Shown: piece after piece, positions 23,961-36,369 of the stretch | Numbering within the stretch: the stretch's first letter is position 1 | How the letters are laid out: every line of letters starts with the position of its first letter | Assembly: GCF_047496725.1 (NCBI RefSeq) | Contig: NC_132977.1 | Coordinates: forward strand, 281,001 to 345,000 | DNA length: 64,000 nucleotides | DNA from: Anoplolepis gracilipes | Lineage: Eukaryota > Arthropoda > Insecta > Hymenoptera > Formicidae | Direction: 5' to 3' | Notes under the pieces: generated by a model | The model's input: the letters and a program-made list of their open reading frames with translations, nothing else | Databases searched by the model: none | Told to the model about the DNA's origin: nothing | Translations under genes and position numbers: made by a program

Positions 23961-25745
23961 GGCCCAATTTACAATTTTGTTGTATACACAACGTGAAATG
24001 CAAATTAACTTCTGAATTTCACTTGTGTCTCAAATATTTCCAATTAAGTATACAGATGGTTTACTTCATATTAATTCCGTGATATTCAAATCAAGTACAC
24101 ATTTTCCATCAGTTAATATAAATTCCTATAAATTTCTACTCTTGAAAACTTAATATAATCTTGAAAATTTTGCGCCCTGTATAAAGTAATATAGTATAAA
24201 GCAATCGAGGTTCAAAATGCAAATATTTTTTATCATTGCCGAAAATTCGTTCTTTTTTCTTTTATTTTGTCAAAGTTGCTCATTTCATTTCAAATTCAAC
24301 ATCATTTACTCTACAGGGATCTATAGGAATATTGACAAAAATATAAATGCAAATCTCCAGCTTGTTATATTCATACTCTCTTTCGTTTCTTTCTACTTCG
24401 GCTCGATATTTTTACGTATTCAGTACGAAAGATGCTGCGTCAAATTATGAAAGATATATTGTAGAAAACTGACTTCAAAGGTAGTTTTAAAAATTACTGC
24501 AAGACTTATTTAAAAACTTATATTTAAAATGCTGACATTTTTATAAATAAATAATATTATTTTTTTTAATGTAAATTATATTTGAATTACTTTTTGAAAA
24601 GTATAATAAATGTATAATCAAGAGATTAATAATAAGTTTAACAAAATATATATCAATAATAATGTGATAATTATTCTTATTTTCTGGGCTACATAGTGTC
24701 ATAAAGAGTAGTGAATTTTTTTAGAAACTGCAAACTTGTTTTCCTTCTGTAATAGAATAATGATATATAATTAGTATTTTAATTATAGTGCATCTTTCGT
24801 AAATGTATAAAGTGTCCATTTTTATTTCCGAATGCATTTACACATTTCTTTTCTTCAAGATATTAAGAACACTATTTATCAGCTGTTTCTCGAATATTTG
24901 TTGTCTGCATATTCTTTTTCTAGCCCGGTTTTCGAACAAACATGAATGTTGTGAGATTAATATGCACATTGTGTTACGAGCATTTTGTATCAATCTTGAT
25001 GTGTTTGAGTATCTCACCTAATAAGAAATACAGCTTACACGTTCACTTCAATTTCATGCTTCTCGAACACTGAGCTTCCCTATCTATCTACTTTTTGTAG
25101 AAAACGCTATGTCGTTTGACAACTTAAGCTTGAGGTGACCTCCAACTATTTTCTTTCCGAGCGCGCCGTAGTATGCGCAGCTTAATTTAATAAAAAATTC
25201 ATTTAAGGCTGACACATTAATATCTATTAAAAATTTATCAGCTTATTGATTATTTAATTATAAAGGATTGTGAGTTGATTGGTTGCTGTAAAAAAATTAA
25301 TTATTTTATTCCTTCTGAAAATGAAAACCCCCCCCCCCCTCTCAAAAAAAAAAGATATGAAAACAAATCATTATTTTAACTAATTAGCTGTAAAACTGTA
25401 ATATATAAGAAATCACATTTAACAAATTGAAAAAGTTTATAAATAAATACTCGGTTTGTAATTTTAAATTATATATCTCAAATGTCATATAATCGTATTT
25501 CCGCTTTAGCGTTAATATAAAAACTGTTTCCGCAGTGTTGAGATATAAGTTTTACTTTATATATCTTGGCACAAAGGATAATACTTTATCATTATCTTTA
25601 ATTTTTTTAAAGCACACAATGGCTTCCTACTAGAAACAAATAAATTGCACGTGTAAGCAAAAATGGTCACCTTAGAAAATTAAAACTTTGAAGAAAAATT
25701 ACACTCGGCGCACATTATATACGGCCGTCTCGAATTTTATGAATA
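23961..25745. other. AT-rich stretch, no recognised gene
   Basis: Plus-strand frames at 24217-24450 and 24803-25021 are phenylalanine- and isoleucine-rich and lack any recognisable motif. A 12-base C-run lies at 25328-25339 beside an A-run. Confidence 0.5.
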
Positions 25746-25747
25746 TA

Positions 25748-26258
25748 GGGTAAACTCGGGTAAGATAGCTATAGTTTTTTAAAATGCAAAAAACATACTT
25801 TTATTTTTGTTATTTTTTAATAGTGTTTGACACTATTATCTTCACTGAAGCTTAAATTACCTAATATTATCGAAATTAAAAGGAAAATATTTAATAGACA
25901 TTTTATATTATCAAAACAGTGCAACATAAGCATTGGCCATCTTACCCAACTTTTAAGTAAAAAAGATGACCATGGTGACGGAAAGGTGGCCATAATATTT
26001 ATAAAAAAAATAGTGAAAACGAAAATAAAAATTATAGGCCATATAACAATTTACATATCTTTATAATAAATGTCTAACGTCGATTACGATAGCTAAACTG
26101 TAATTTATTCGATGTTGACAGTTTTTAGTGGACACAATAATGTATGCACATAAACTACTGTAAATATCGATTATCTTTGATAATGATTAAAAAAGCGCAC
26201 TGTGTAGCGATTATTGAAAAAATTACAGCCTATGACCATCAAAAGCCTAGTTTACTTT
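25748..26258. mobile_element. Degraded MITE-like element
   Basis: The left end GGGTAAACTCGGG after TATA resembles the reverse complement of the right end CCTAGTTTACTTTATA at 26245-26260 (14 of 17 aligned bases match). A second GGGTAAGAT word inside the left end recurs inverted as ATCTTACCC at 25940-25948. A perfect small hairpin AATAGTG-TTTGA-CACTATT lies at about 25820-25838. The 79-codon frame at 25827-26066 is thus element DNA. The terminal GGGTAA recalls the 19813/28543 family, but kinship is unproven. Confidence 0.4.
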
Positions 26259-26339
26259 ATAGAGAAATTTTAGAATATTAACGACTTTATGAACCAAACG
26301 GCAGTAAATATTTCAGAGGGTAAATATTAAATATATATG

Positions 26340-26870
26340 TATAGATGCTTCTGGTGCAAAAGAATGTGCTGTGTTATTTATGCGAAATCCAGGTTCCGGT
26401 AAGAGCGTTCCGGACACGCGACGAGAGCATAATCTCTGATCGATGGCACGAGGATATACCCAAGAGAAAACGGATAAACTCGATGTCGACGACGAAGTTA
26501 ACGAGATAATAACGGAAAGCAATGGCGCATGCCGGCAATATGAGATAACGCGTGAAGGAGATTAAGACCTCGGGCTTGCTTTCTCTTTCTCGGGAATTAA
26601 TATTTTCACTTTGTAAAGTGCACACAAAGTGCAGTCCGCGAACGCGGATAAATGTAATGCGCGGTTACAATCGCGGATGGAATAAAGAGTCGACGTTGTC
26701 GCTGGTCGAGTAGGAAAAATGAAGTGGACCGCTTCACGGTCGGAAGAGGATTTCCCCGGCGAGACCAGAGGGAAACTCGACATTTAAATCGTCGATGTGA
26801 CGTTTTATTTCCACGCTTGATATGTGTTTTTTCCAAATTCGAGTTTTATCGCGGTCGTGTTAATTTAGGA
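26340..26870. other. GC-elevated island, four overlapping minus-strand frames
   Basis: Four minus-strand frames of 69-83 codons overlap here, the pattern of low stop density and not of one gene. None has recognisable protein, and splice support is poor. A regulatory block or an untranslated exon is as likely as coding sequence. Confidence 0.2.
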
Positions 26871-27278
26871 GAAAATTAGAATCTACGATGTCTATTACTC
26901 GTTAACAAGTTTCATAATAAATGTGTCTAGAAATTTAAACGTTTAGGAACGAAAAAATGTTGCATTTTAGCGATATAAATATGAATTATGTATATAGAAA
27001 TAGATTATTACATTTTCTCGAAGCCTTGACATTTTTGGAAAAAGAATTGAAATCTCAACTGTTTACTTTATATCGTATTGTAATTTTTTCAAATTGTGCA
27101 TAAATGTATAAGTTTTAATTACTGCACAGTGTTAAACTAAATTAAAGTATTAACCAGTTATTGGTACACTTCTTTTTATTTGCAACGAATTACCAAAGAG
27201 AAATTTATCAATCGATACCTTCTGACAAGGAAAGAAAGACGCTGTTTCGAAAAATCGAGATATATCATGATCGGGCCA

Positions 27279-27292
27279 CACGTGCACACGTG
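27279..27292. promoter_or_regulatory. Paired CACGTG E-boxes
   Basis: CACGTGCACACGTG: two canonical bHLH/bZIP sites with a two-base gap. CACGTG is bound by Max, USF and Clock-type factors in animals. Function here is unproven. Confidence 0.35.
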
Positions 27293-27540
27293 TGACCGTC
27301 AGATCAAGTAATTACTAACAGTGACAAAGTGTTTTTCTCCGTGTAACATATTAATTTTCAGATCGGAATAACTCTTGAGTAGAACGAACGGAATAATCGA
27401 TGAAGCAATCGAGTCTTAATTAAGATCTCGTGCAATTTTTATAACATGAAAATATTATCATAAAGCTTAATTTTCTCATTGCAAATATGATTACATCTCT
27501 CTTTCTCTCTTACGAATGAGGCACATTTCAGTATTTCATT

Positions 27541-27542
<2 letters not shown>

Positions 27543-27581
<39 letters not shown>
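27543..27581. repeat. (TA)n microsatellite
   Basis: About 19 TA units. Confidence 0.95.
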
Positions 27582-27584
<3 letters not shown>

Positions 27585-27652
27585 ATAAAAGTAAAATTAG
27601 TAATTTATATTAATAAAGGTACTAAGTTTTTATATACATTACCCTATGTACT

Positions 27653-27743
27653 GATAATAATTCATTCCGTTTCTCTAGTGAAGTTATATAGGATATGTTA
27701 CGTATTCTATACTTTTGCTAGGGGAACGGAATGAATTATTGTC
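27653..27743. ncRNA. Pre-miRNA-sized hairpin or tiny MITE
   Basis: GATAATAATTCATTCCGT at 27653-27670 pairs with ACGGAATGAATTATTGTC at 27726-27743. Pairing continues inward through CTCTAG/CTAGGGG and TATAGGATA/TATTCTATA to a small loop near TGTTACG. The stem is nearly continuous with small bulges, the geometry of a microRNA precursor. The sequence does not match a microRNA I recognise. A short palindromic transposon remnant would look the same. Confidence 0.3.
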
Positions 27744-28169
27744 GGACAGTGTAAATGAAACGCCCACATTAGTGTTTGCTAACGTATTGGACGTCATATA
27801 TCCTAATTCTTTATCATTTACTTTCCACGTAATGAGACTGCTCATATATATTGTTTCACAATTAACATTATAAAAATATATCGAATAGTACGGAAATCTT
27901 TTTACTTGTGTACTTTAAATCAGAAAATAGATTTATAAAAATAGATTATTTTTAATTTACACTATAAAGCAAATATATGTAAGTACTAATCACAGTTTAC
28001 TAAGGCGTGGTTGCTTTGATGAAAATGCAAGTATAATAACTCGAATGGAATGTTGTGGAACGATCCGCATTATTCTGTATATTTCTGTATATTTCTGTTT
28101 GAATTCGATATTAGATTGAAGTCTCTCGTCAGAAACGCAAATGACGTAACTAAACGCGACGCTATGATA

Positions 28170-28420
28170 AGCGAAAAAAATGTTATTATCGGTAGCAACA
28201 ATGAATGAGAAAAAGTCGCTCAGATATTTTCCCACTCGTATTCCTCTGGCACATCTCTTTCCCTGTTCGTTCTCGCAGGAAATTAACGTCTGTCCAGTAA
28301 AACTCGTGCATCGACATAAGCCGGACGCGACTACGGTACCGATGCTGAGAATTATATCAAGACTTGTGAGTAGAAAACGTAATAGGAGAGAGCGTCAACG
28401 TCTCGGGAGATGATATAGGG
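28170..28420 (+). other. GC-elevated block around the exon candidate
   Basis: A single plus-strand frame (28180-28413) stays open through this block, which is the only one in its neighbourhood with balanced composition. Confidence 0.3.
28279..28365 (+). CDS. Candidate 87 bp symmetric coding exon
   Basis: A long pyrimidine-rich tract ends in TTCGTTCTCGCAG (acceptor, ending 28278), and the donor CTT/GTGAGTAG begins at 28366. The 87 bases between are 29 whole codons, open only in the frame beginning EINVCPVKLVHRHKP; the other two frames stop early. An exon of a multiple of three flanked by good sites is the typical form of a cassette exon that can be skipped without shifting the frame. The peptide is basic and has one cysteine; no domain is recognised. 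No neighbouring exon could be joined, so its gene is unknown. Confidence 0.4.
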
Positions 28421-28542
28421 TCAATATCTTTGTCACCAGCTCAATCACAGTTTATACAAACTTAGTACACAGAGAGTAAATATATTTACTGATTTTTATC
28501 AATTTTATATAGATGAAATGAAAATATAAAAATAATAATATA

Positions 28543-28848
28543 GGGTAAGTCAACGGAAGCTTGATGGTTTTCAAAATGAAATAAGTGCAATGTAAATGAA
28601 AGATAACTTGAATATCTATTTTTTGTTAGATAACGATAAGATATCGAATGCCATTTGAGTATATTACTTGATCTTATTTATTTTTTAAAATTACAAAAAA
28701 AATTCGACATTTGTCAAATGTTCTTAGCACTTCTAATCCTACATTACGCTAATCTATCACAAAGGTTCGCATCGTTGTTTGCATCATGTTTGATATAACT
28801 ATAATTTTTTTCTGTATATCTTGAGTTTGTTAATATATTTCCTGACCC
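28543..28848. mobile_element. MITE, family shared with 19813-20303 (copy 2)
   Basis: The element starts GGGTAAGTC after TATA and ends TGACCC before TATA, giving a short terminal inverted repeat and a TA or TATA target duplication. Almost its full length is similar, in reverse orientation, to 20020-20303. It lacks the long left arm of that copy, so it is either the basic form or a deletion derivative. Non-coding. Confidence 0.75.
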
Positions 28849-29484
28849 TATATATAAAAAAATAAATGAGTAAAAATTATTAAATATTATAAAATATTAA
28901 TAAATAGTTAATAATGAGAAATAGGAAGAAAGAGAAAAAGTGATAATTTCAAAAATAATCTGTCTTTTATCAATATTTGAAAACTTGTCAAAAATACGAG
29001 TAACGCATATGTGAACAAACTATATTTTAATATTTTTGCATTAATACACAAATAATTCCTTTTTCTATTTTATCGTATAAAAGCTCTTCATCGTGTAAAT
29101 GAAAGCAACAATTGGTGTAATAAAAATAAAATTTAATTTAGATGAATAGAAATTGTTGTCAATAATCAATACGATTGGCACATAATTCCTCTTTCTTTTT
29201 TGAACAAAAAAATGGATAATATTATACGTTTCATTGTATGAACAATATTTGTTATTTTCCGAACAGCTCGAATGATGCACGTGAAAGGCAATTCATTCAG
29301 TTGTGCATCGCATGATTTTATTCAATTCTGCGAGTGTTGTACGTACGTAGGAAGCATGTGGCAGGAACACGAGTTGCAGTGCTGTAACAACAATACACAA
29401 ATCGATACTCTATCTAATTGTTCGTGAGATAAATTGCGCATGGAGAGGAATTTGTTGTACGTTATTTGAAAGATATTATACATA

Positions 29485-29544
<60 letters not shown>

Positions 29545-31250
29545 ATATTGTATATACAATTTACGTAAAATCAAAATATGCCTAAAATTTACATGGATTA
29601 TATTGCGCGTTATGTTTGCTCGTATTGAAGTTATGACAATGCAATCCAGCAGGTGTATTTACCCGTGCTACATCGGAGTATGTGAGACTCGTGAAAATGC
29701 CGAATGCACTGAGCGCAATGGATGAACGCAATCAATCTCTCCCACATTCCCTCGATACTTCGTAACAGAGTTCAATCTTCTTTCCTCAGTTACTTTGTAC
29801 GCGAGTTCTTTTGAAAGGCGTTTTTATGTGTACATTCCATGCTCCACTTGACGTAAAATATAAATTTAAATTGACTATATCTCTACATATTTACATACGA
29901 GCTGTGTGTATCTGATAAAAAAAAAAAAAAAGAAATAATGTATCGACTGCTGCCGGCATTTTTGTTCTTGAAGAGATTGGTACGTTTGTGTTTGAAATGC
30001 GATTAAATTGAAACTTTTACGAATGAGAGTAGGTATGTATGATATCGCGTCAAATTTTAAAAACAAATACATATTTCACATATTTTAAGATGGTTGACTG
30101 AAGAATAACGTAGCGAAATTATTCATTGAAATTTTTTTTAATAGTGAGTGCACCATAGGGTTTTATTTTTACTGTTATAAAACATGACGATACGAATATT
30201 GAACGATATTCAATATTACCAATTTTTTACTTGTGACAAAAATGGAATATATTTTTTATATCTCTCATTCTGAAAATATACAAAAGTCATTTGGAAAACT
30301 AAAATTCGAAAACAGTTACATATATTGCTCGCATCATCGGAATTTTTATACCATCGCATTCTTTTATATACAATTATTATAACTGAATTTTGTAACCAAC
30401 TTTAAACAATCAAACGCATGAATTTTTCTCCAATGTTATCATATATTATCATATATATATACAATTAAGGCACAACAAAATTTGATTAAACATACAAAGA
30501 TATAAAGATATAAAAATAAAAATAATGTTGTAAAAAAATAAAATAGAATAAAAATTGTTCCAAAAAACACTAGCTGCTTTATTTTCAATAAAAAAAGGCA
30601 GGACTTTTAAATTATCTGGCCACTGAAAGCCTTTTTGCTAAAGCCTTGTTTCACATACACAAAGTATAGCATTAACATTCTTCTTTTTATGTTTTTTATG
30701 TAGTCTGACGGTAGAAAAATAAATGTGAATTCAGTAGTAGACGAGATGTATAAAAGAAAGAGAAAGGAAGAGAGAAAACGTTTAAAAATGGTAATAACAC
30801 GTCACAACACAAACAATGCTTATATTCGAAAGAAAAGCTGCATTTGACTTTTAATATAATAGCTTGTTCTCTTGTTTGTATATAAACATTAATTTTCTGA
30901 AATGCAGCTTTTAGCTAAAAGTAGAAAAAAATCTGTTTTATAATTTTCAATGTGAGTCACAATCGTTTCATTCAAATACACGCAAGATTTGAGATTTTGT
31001 TTTAAATTATATGATGAATTTGTTGCAAGCTGCAAAAGATATTAATTTATATATATAGTGTACATGTATGAGTCTCTTAGAAACCAAACTGATTAATTTT
31101 ACTACTAATGAAGTATGTTGTATGTGATTGTGCTTTAGTACTAAAACTAAGAAGTGGAGTCGATCAATTTGATTTCTAATGAGAGTCTTATATTATTCTT
31201 TTTATTAATTGTAAGTTAAATTTTCTTTTAAAGAGAGGAAATGACGCGAA
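28849..31250. other. AT-rich stretch, no recognised gene
   Basis: Holds the longest (TA)n tract of the window (29489-29559), a 15-base A-run near 29918 and a hairpin word AATATTGAA/TTCAATATT near 30196. A short GC-richer patch at 29660-29790 shows no ORF. Confidence 0.5.
29489..29559. repeat. (TA)n microsatellite, interrupted
   Basis: About 35 TA units with one TT interruption near 29533. Confidence 0.95.
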
Positions 31251-31600
31251 GAAAGCAATTTGCTTACATCTGCAATTGTATTTCATCATTCACATAGAGA
31301 GCAAATCTTTCCCAGGATTTGACGATCTGAGCGCAGAAATTCATTGAACATGTCATGTCTCGTTTATAGGATTTTGCAATCAATCGTGTTTTTCACACAG
31401 ATTTCTGCTGGTTTTCACGACGGCAATCGTTCGCGAATTCTTTCGCTTTAGCATGGAATTCTTCAGAAGCAATCTATTCAATGATTAAATTGCTTCCTCA
31501 CTACTTTTATAGGGAAGGCACGTTTTCTTATACATTTTCCACGTGTTCCACGTGGAAGTTCCATTAGAAGTGTGTCGAAGTTTTTTTTTTCCCCATTGTC
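31251..31600. promoter_or_regulatory. GC-elevated island with paired E-boxes
   Basis: CACGTG at 31540-31545 and again at 31549-31554, the second inside the perfect palindrome TTCCACGTGGAA (31546-31557). The block has no open frame. Possible enhancer. Confidence 0.3.
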
Positions 31601-33470
31601 TCCTATATGAGAAACGAGAGATATCTTAACTTTGACGTGGATTTATTTTTTCGTATATCCTAAGCTAAGTAATAGGTATATATTTGAAGGGTTTTTATAA
31701 AGGTTAATCAAAATATACTGCTAAAGGTAAGAGATGTATGATCTATCTATGTTAATTGTATATTTTTGGATAATGTGATGTTTAATTAATTAATTGGTTT
31801 AATATCGCGCAATATTAAGGGAGTAAAGACGCCAATGTTATTTGCAATATATTTTAATATTATTTATCAATCGCGCGCACGTGCTTTAACAGTTGTATAT
31901 TATTGCAATTTATAAAAAAACATATTTTGCGATATTTACTCGGTTAAAATCAACCAAACAAACAGTAAATCTAACTATATTCTTGAGAGTTTCACTAAAC
32001 CATAATATTTATTTACAAGATAATGATTAGTAATCGTCCTCTCTCTAAAACAAAAGCGTAGTATTTGTTAGCAATAAATAAATTCTCTCTCACTGCGAAT
32101 GACATGTGAAATCTCCCGTTGTTTTTCTATATAACAGTTTTGCGAGATAACAGTGTGTGTCATGTGCGATTAACATCAGGAGTACTGTATAATGTAACGC
32201 GTATTTTACTGATTAGTGCACAAGAAAATATAAATCGTAATTAACTAATTTTTTGCAAATGTTTCATGAATCTTGTAAAGGAACAGCGAAATGAAAGAAG
32301 GAGAAGCATTGGCTAATAAGTTATTATATGTATATTTCATTATATATTTGTGAGATATTAATTATTCAACTTCTGTATTAATTTGACTACATTTGTAAAT
32401 TACAAATCCAAATTATATATACAAATTGCATATTACAACTCCCAACTGTGCGCGTGTATTGCGCATTATATAAGTAAATTATATAAGGAAATAGTATTAT
32501 ATAAGTAAATAGTATTATTTTTTATTTTAATCTTGAGATAAGAGATATGCCAAAATTATAATTGCGTATGTGTTTGTATATATACTTTTTTTATTCGCGC
32601 GCGAAAATAAAAGAGCTAAGTATAGTAAAATAAAAATGTATATTTTATATTTAATTGCTTTATTTTTTACAGATATTAACGTATAATATTGTATATTATT
32701 ATTATTTAATATTATAATATATTATATAATACTTTAGGTATATAATTTTTTATAATATAATGTATGTATACATATATATATATATATATATTTTTTTTTT
32801 ATTTGGACTCAAGAAATTTATATTTATATCGGAAACCTTCCAATATATCTTTCACTGAAACACGACCCGTCGATTCATTATAACGTAATTACTTGGAGAA
32901 CGCAAGCAGCACGTGGAGAATATTTTTACTCATTTACCTTCTATCGTGAAAGTTAATTGGAAGGACCGTGGGATATCAGACTTGATACTTATCACCTCCT
33001 ACCATGGTGACTTTCATTAATGGCTCTGTCGACGTTCTTTGTTTTCCGCTTTTGCTCTCCTCTCTTATCATCGATGTAGTGTTATCGGCATGATTCGAAT
33101 TTTTCTTGCCGATTGAATTCGCGTAAAAGCACAATCGAGCTTTTTCTGACTCTTCATCTTTCATTTTTCATAATTCTGTTTGGACGTTTAACGTACTGTT
33201 TTAGGATTAAAAATATGTTTTCTTTTTTTTTTTTCAAAAAAATAAACACTAGACTACACATTTTTAATCATCATTGATCAAAGATTATCAACATGAGATA
33301 TTAATTATCCTCGAATTACTCGATGTAATAATATCCGAATTGAAAGAAAAAAATTTACTATACATTATTTTTAATTTATATAGAGATTAAAGTATAATTT
33401 CTTGTCGTTTCGGCAATATCGAATTTGCCTTCTAACAATAAGAACTTGTATTATAAAACATTGCGAAAGA
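31601..33470. other. AT-rich stretch, no recognised gene
   Basis: An isolated strong donor AAAG/GTAAGAG lies at 31728 with a weak acceptor 65 bases before it. A TA tract is at about 32772-32790. A GC-richer patch at 32860-33150 has a 62-codon minus-strand frame with no recognisable protein. Confidence 0.45.
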
Positions 33471-34136
33471 CAGGATATCTATTTCCTGGAAAAACATGGA
33501 AAACTGGAAATATTCAAGGATTTCTCTTATATTTGGAAAAATCAGAAAAGTCTCATGGAATTTTCTGATTATTGGGATTCAAGGAATTTTTTCGAAAATG
33601 TTTTTGATAATTTTGCTTTTTATCTTGTAAATAGTCAGCCGTGTATGTGAAACTGGCGTCTCATTTTGTAGAAAATCATTAATTGTTGACTTTTGGCTTT
33701 CTATTTAATAGTTTTAAAGTTCTTGATAAGATTAAGCAAATAATTCTGACTATTAAACAAAAAAAAATTGGCTCGAGACCAAACTGACTGTGAGATGTCA
33801 AGTTCACTGCATCTTGTTTTGTTTCAGTGTCATTGACAATTTTTTAAACATTTCTTATCAGATTTTAAGCGCTTGAAAATTCTATAATAGTTTTATAAAA
33901 AGTTTTATGTGGAAAAATTATTAGAATATTAATTAAACAATTAAATTGTTCAAGATACCGGATATATAAGTATTGAAACGCTCATATCTTTGCTCGTCTA
34001 TAATAAATTACTTGTGTATATGTACAGAAGGCGTCATTAATGCCTTTACAAATGAATTTATGCACATATCAATAAATTTATATATTTTGTATATATATAT
34101 ATATATATATATATGATAAATTATACACATATCGGA

Positions 34137-34184
<48 letters not shown>

Positions 34185-35116
34185 TCCGATATGTGTATAA
34201 ATTTATGTGTAAAAGCATTAATGATCCTTTCTGTACAAACTATAAAAATGATAAATTATATATTTGTTCTATTGTTTGTTAACTATTATTTGTTTATATC
34301 AAAATATTTGAATAATTGTAATATTCTTTCATAAAATATAATACTCTTATATATTATTGTGTCATCTCAATGTCTTATCTCAATATTTATATATTTAGCG
34401 TTTCGGACGATTTATTTTGTAATTTTTTAAATAAAATTCTAATAATTTTGATATACAGAATTCTCTCTTTCTCTCTTTCTGAAAATTAAAAGTAATTGAA
34501 AGAATAACACAAAGTCTCATTAATGGATAGAATTATCGAAATATGACTAGCGTTTAATTTGTTTAATTCAATTTAATAATGTTTAATTAATATTCTAATA
34601 ATTTTTACGCATAGAACTTTTTGTATAACTATTGTGAAATTCTTAAGCGCTTAAAGTCTGTCAAAAAATGCTTAAAAAATTGTCGACAGATACCTAAAGA
34701 CAATGTGAACTCATTGTCAGTTTGTCCCGTATAAATTTATATACATATATATATTTTTTTTTATTTATATACTTAATGTCTTAACATAATATTGGATATG
34801 AAATACGTACTCTTTGTAACTTTTAATGATAAAGAAATAAAAATTTTATATAAATGAAAAATTATCTTATGAAAGTTATTCAGTTTTTTTTAGTACATTT
34901 ATAAATCTAACATTGAAATTTAAGAGGCTCCGTGTTTTTTCTTTGTGAATGAATAAAAACCATTAGAAAATGCATGTAATAAAAAAATTTATTTTAGAGA
35001 AAGTTGTATTAAAAAGTTTTGAAAATATTCTTTTTATTTAGAAGTTTGAACAAAAATATCTGGAAAATCAGGAAATTTTCAGGGAATTTTTGTACAAGAT
35101 TTGAGTAAACACTCTG
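33471..35116. mobile_element. Large foldback element, copy A
   Basis: About 1.65 kb with left and right halves that are imperfect reverse complements. The left half reads TCAGATTTTAAGCGCTTGAA (near 33858) and ATTATTAGAATATTAATTAA; the right half has their complements near 34645 and 34585. Ends are CAGGATATCT on the left and the reverse complement of CAGAGTGTTTACTC on the right, flanked by a possible GAAAGA duplication (33465-33470 and 35116-35121). The whole length is similar to 57510-59403 in the same orientation. The centre is a TA-rich hairpin (34121-34200). No transposase is encoded. Superfamily uncertain; hAT-like ends are possible, but an 8-base duplication is not seen. Confidence 0.8.
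34121..34200. repeat. Perfect central hairpin of copy A
   Basis: TTATACACATATCGGAACAC (from 34121) and its exact complement ending at 34200 enclose a (TA)n tract that is itself self-complementary, so all 80 bases can pair. A second (TA)n tract lies just outside (34090-34114). Confidence 0.9.
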
Positions 35117-35537
35117 AAAGACAGCACTGTATGTTTATTATAAATTCTTTTTTTAAATCGCATAAAAATTGGAAACTACATTTCTGAATGTACATATCTT
35201 TTATGCTTTTGTTCTAAAATTTGTATTACATTATGCTTCGATACGTAATTACGTATTAGGTGACATCAATAATTTATAGCTATAAACCACATCTGAAAAC
35301 AAATAATAAGCCTAGTAATGCAACAATAATGATGGTATAAAGGCAGAAGAGTCGTATGTATGCATGTATTATATAAATGATGTAAAGCGATTCTCAGATC
35401 AAATTGGAGTCTGCTTTAACGATGTAAACACACGACTGCACGATTTCAAACTATAATTTGTACGCACAAAGTTCACCTTCTAAACGATAATATTTCATTT
35501 CCAGAATGTAATTCAATATATCATTATTATACATTTA

Positions 35538-35559
35538 CTCTCTCTTTCTCCCTTTCTTT

Positions 35560-35599
<40 letters not shown>

Positions 35600-35600
35600 T
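35538..35600. repeat. (CT)n / (CTTT)n tract
   Basis: A 63-base pyrimidine tract with mixed CT and TTTC units. The minus-strand frame here reads it as an RERERE repeat, which is not evidence of a protein. Confidence 0.95.
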
Positions 35601-36280
35601 TTCTGCCGGTTTGAAAAATTAATACCACATTTGTTTCTTGATGAATAGCGTAATTCAAGCAAATAATCTCGTAATAATATATTGATAATAACATAATGTA
35701 AACAACACTCATCGAGTGAGTAATTATGTGTAATGTGATTTTTTAATTAATTTATTTTTCTTTTTTGATTGTTTATCAATTAGATATTATCGCTTGTTTT
35801 GAGTTTTTCATTTGCAACTTTAAATTAAAATTTGATTAAAGCATTTATTTCTGCATCTCAGAAATTTTTGATCTTTTAAAAAGTCAGTATTTAAAAAGTT
35901 GTTGACGATTTTTGTTGGTTTGTTTCTTCTATAATATAATTGTAAAAAGAGATTATTATAATAGAGAATTATTATACATATATAATGTAATGAACAATTT
36001 TTTTCCAAGTCGTATAATTATTTATAAATAGAATAAATTTATAAAGATATTTTTTTGCCTGTCATATTTATATGTATATACACATGTTATTACGTTATAC
36101 ATTTTTTATTTGTCATATTCATATATGTATATATATCTTGTTATTACATTATATATTTGCCATATTACGAATACGTATGTATTTATAATTTCGCTATTAC
36201 AATTTATAATTATTTTTATTTTTACTTAATTATTCATGCTTGTAAATAGAATGTTATTGCAAATAATTTGCCAACAGCTT

Positions 36281-36342
36281 TCTCTCTCTTTCGCTCTCTC
36301 TCTTTCTCTCTCATACGCACACGCGCACACACACACACACAC
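36281..36342. repeat. Compound (CT)n-(CA)n microsatellite
   Basis: CT-rich units pass into ACACAC units with a GCGC interruption. It directly precedes the GC-rich block at 36370. Confidence 0.93.
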
Positions 36343-36369
36343 AGTGTTTCAAGCATAGAATTTTATTCA

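Larger units (their letters stand above)
26871..28180. other. AT-rich stretch with E-box pair and hairpin
   Basis: Two CACGTG E-boxes lie two bases apart at 27279-27284 and 27287-27292. A (TA)n array is at 27543-27581 and a 91-base hairpin at 27653-27743. No gene. Confidence 0.5.
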
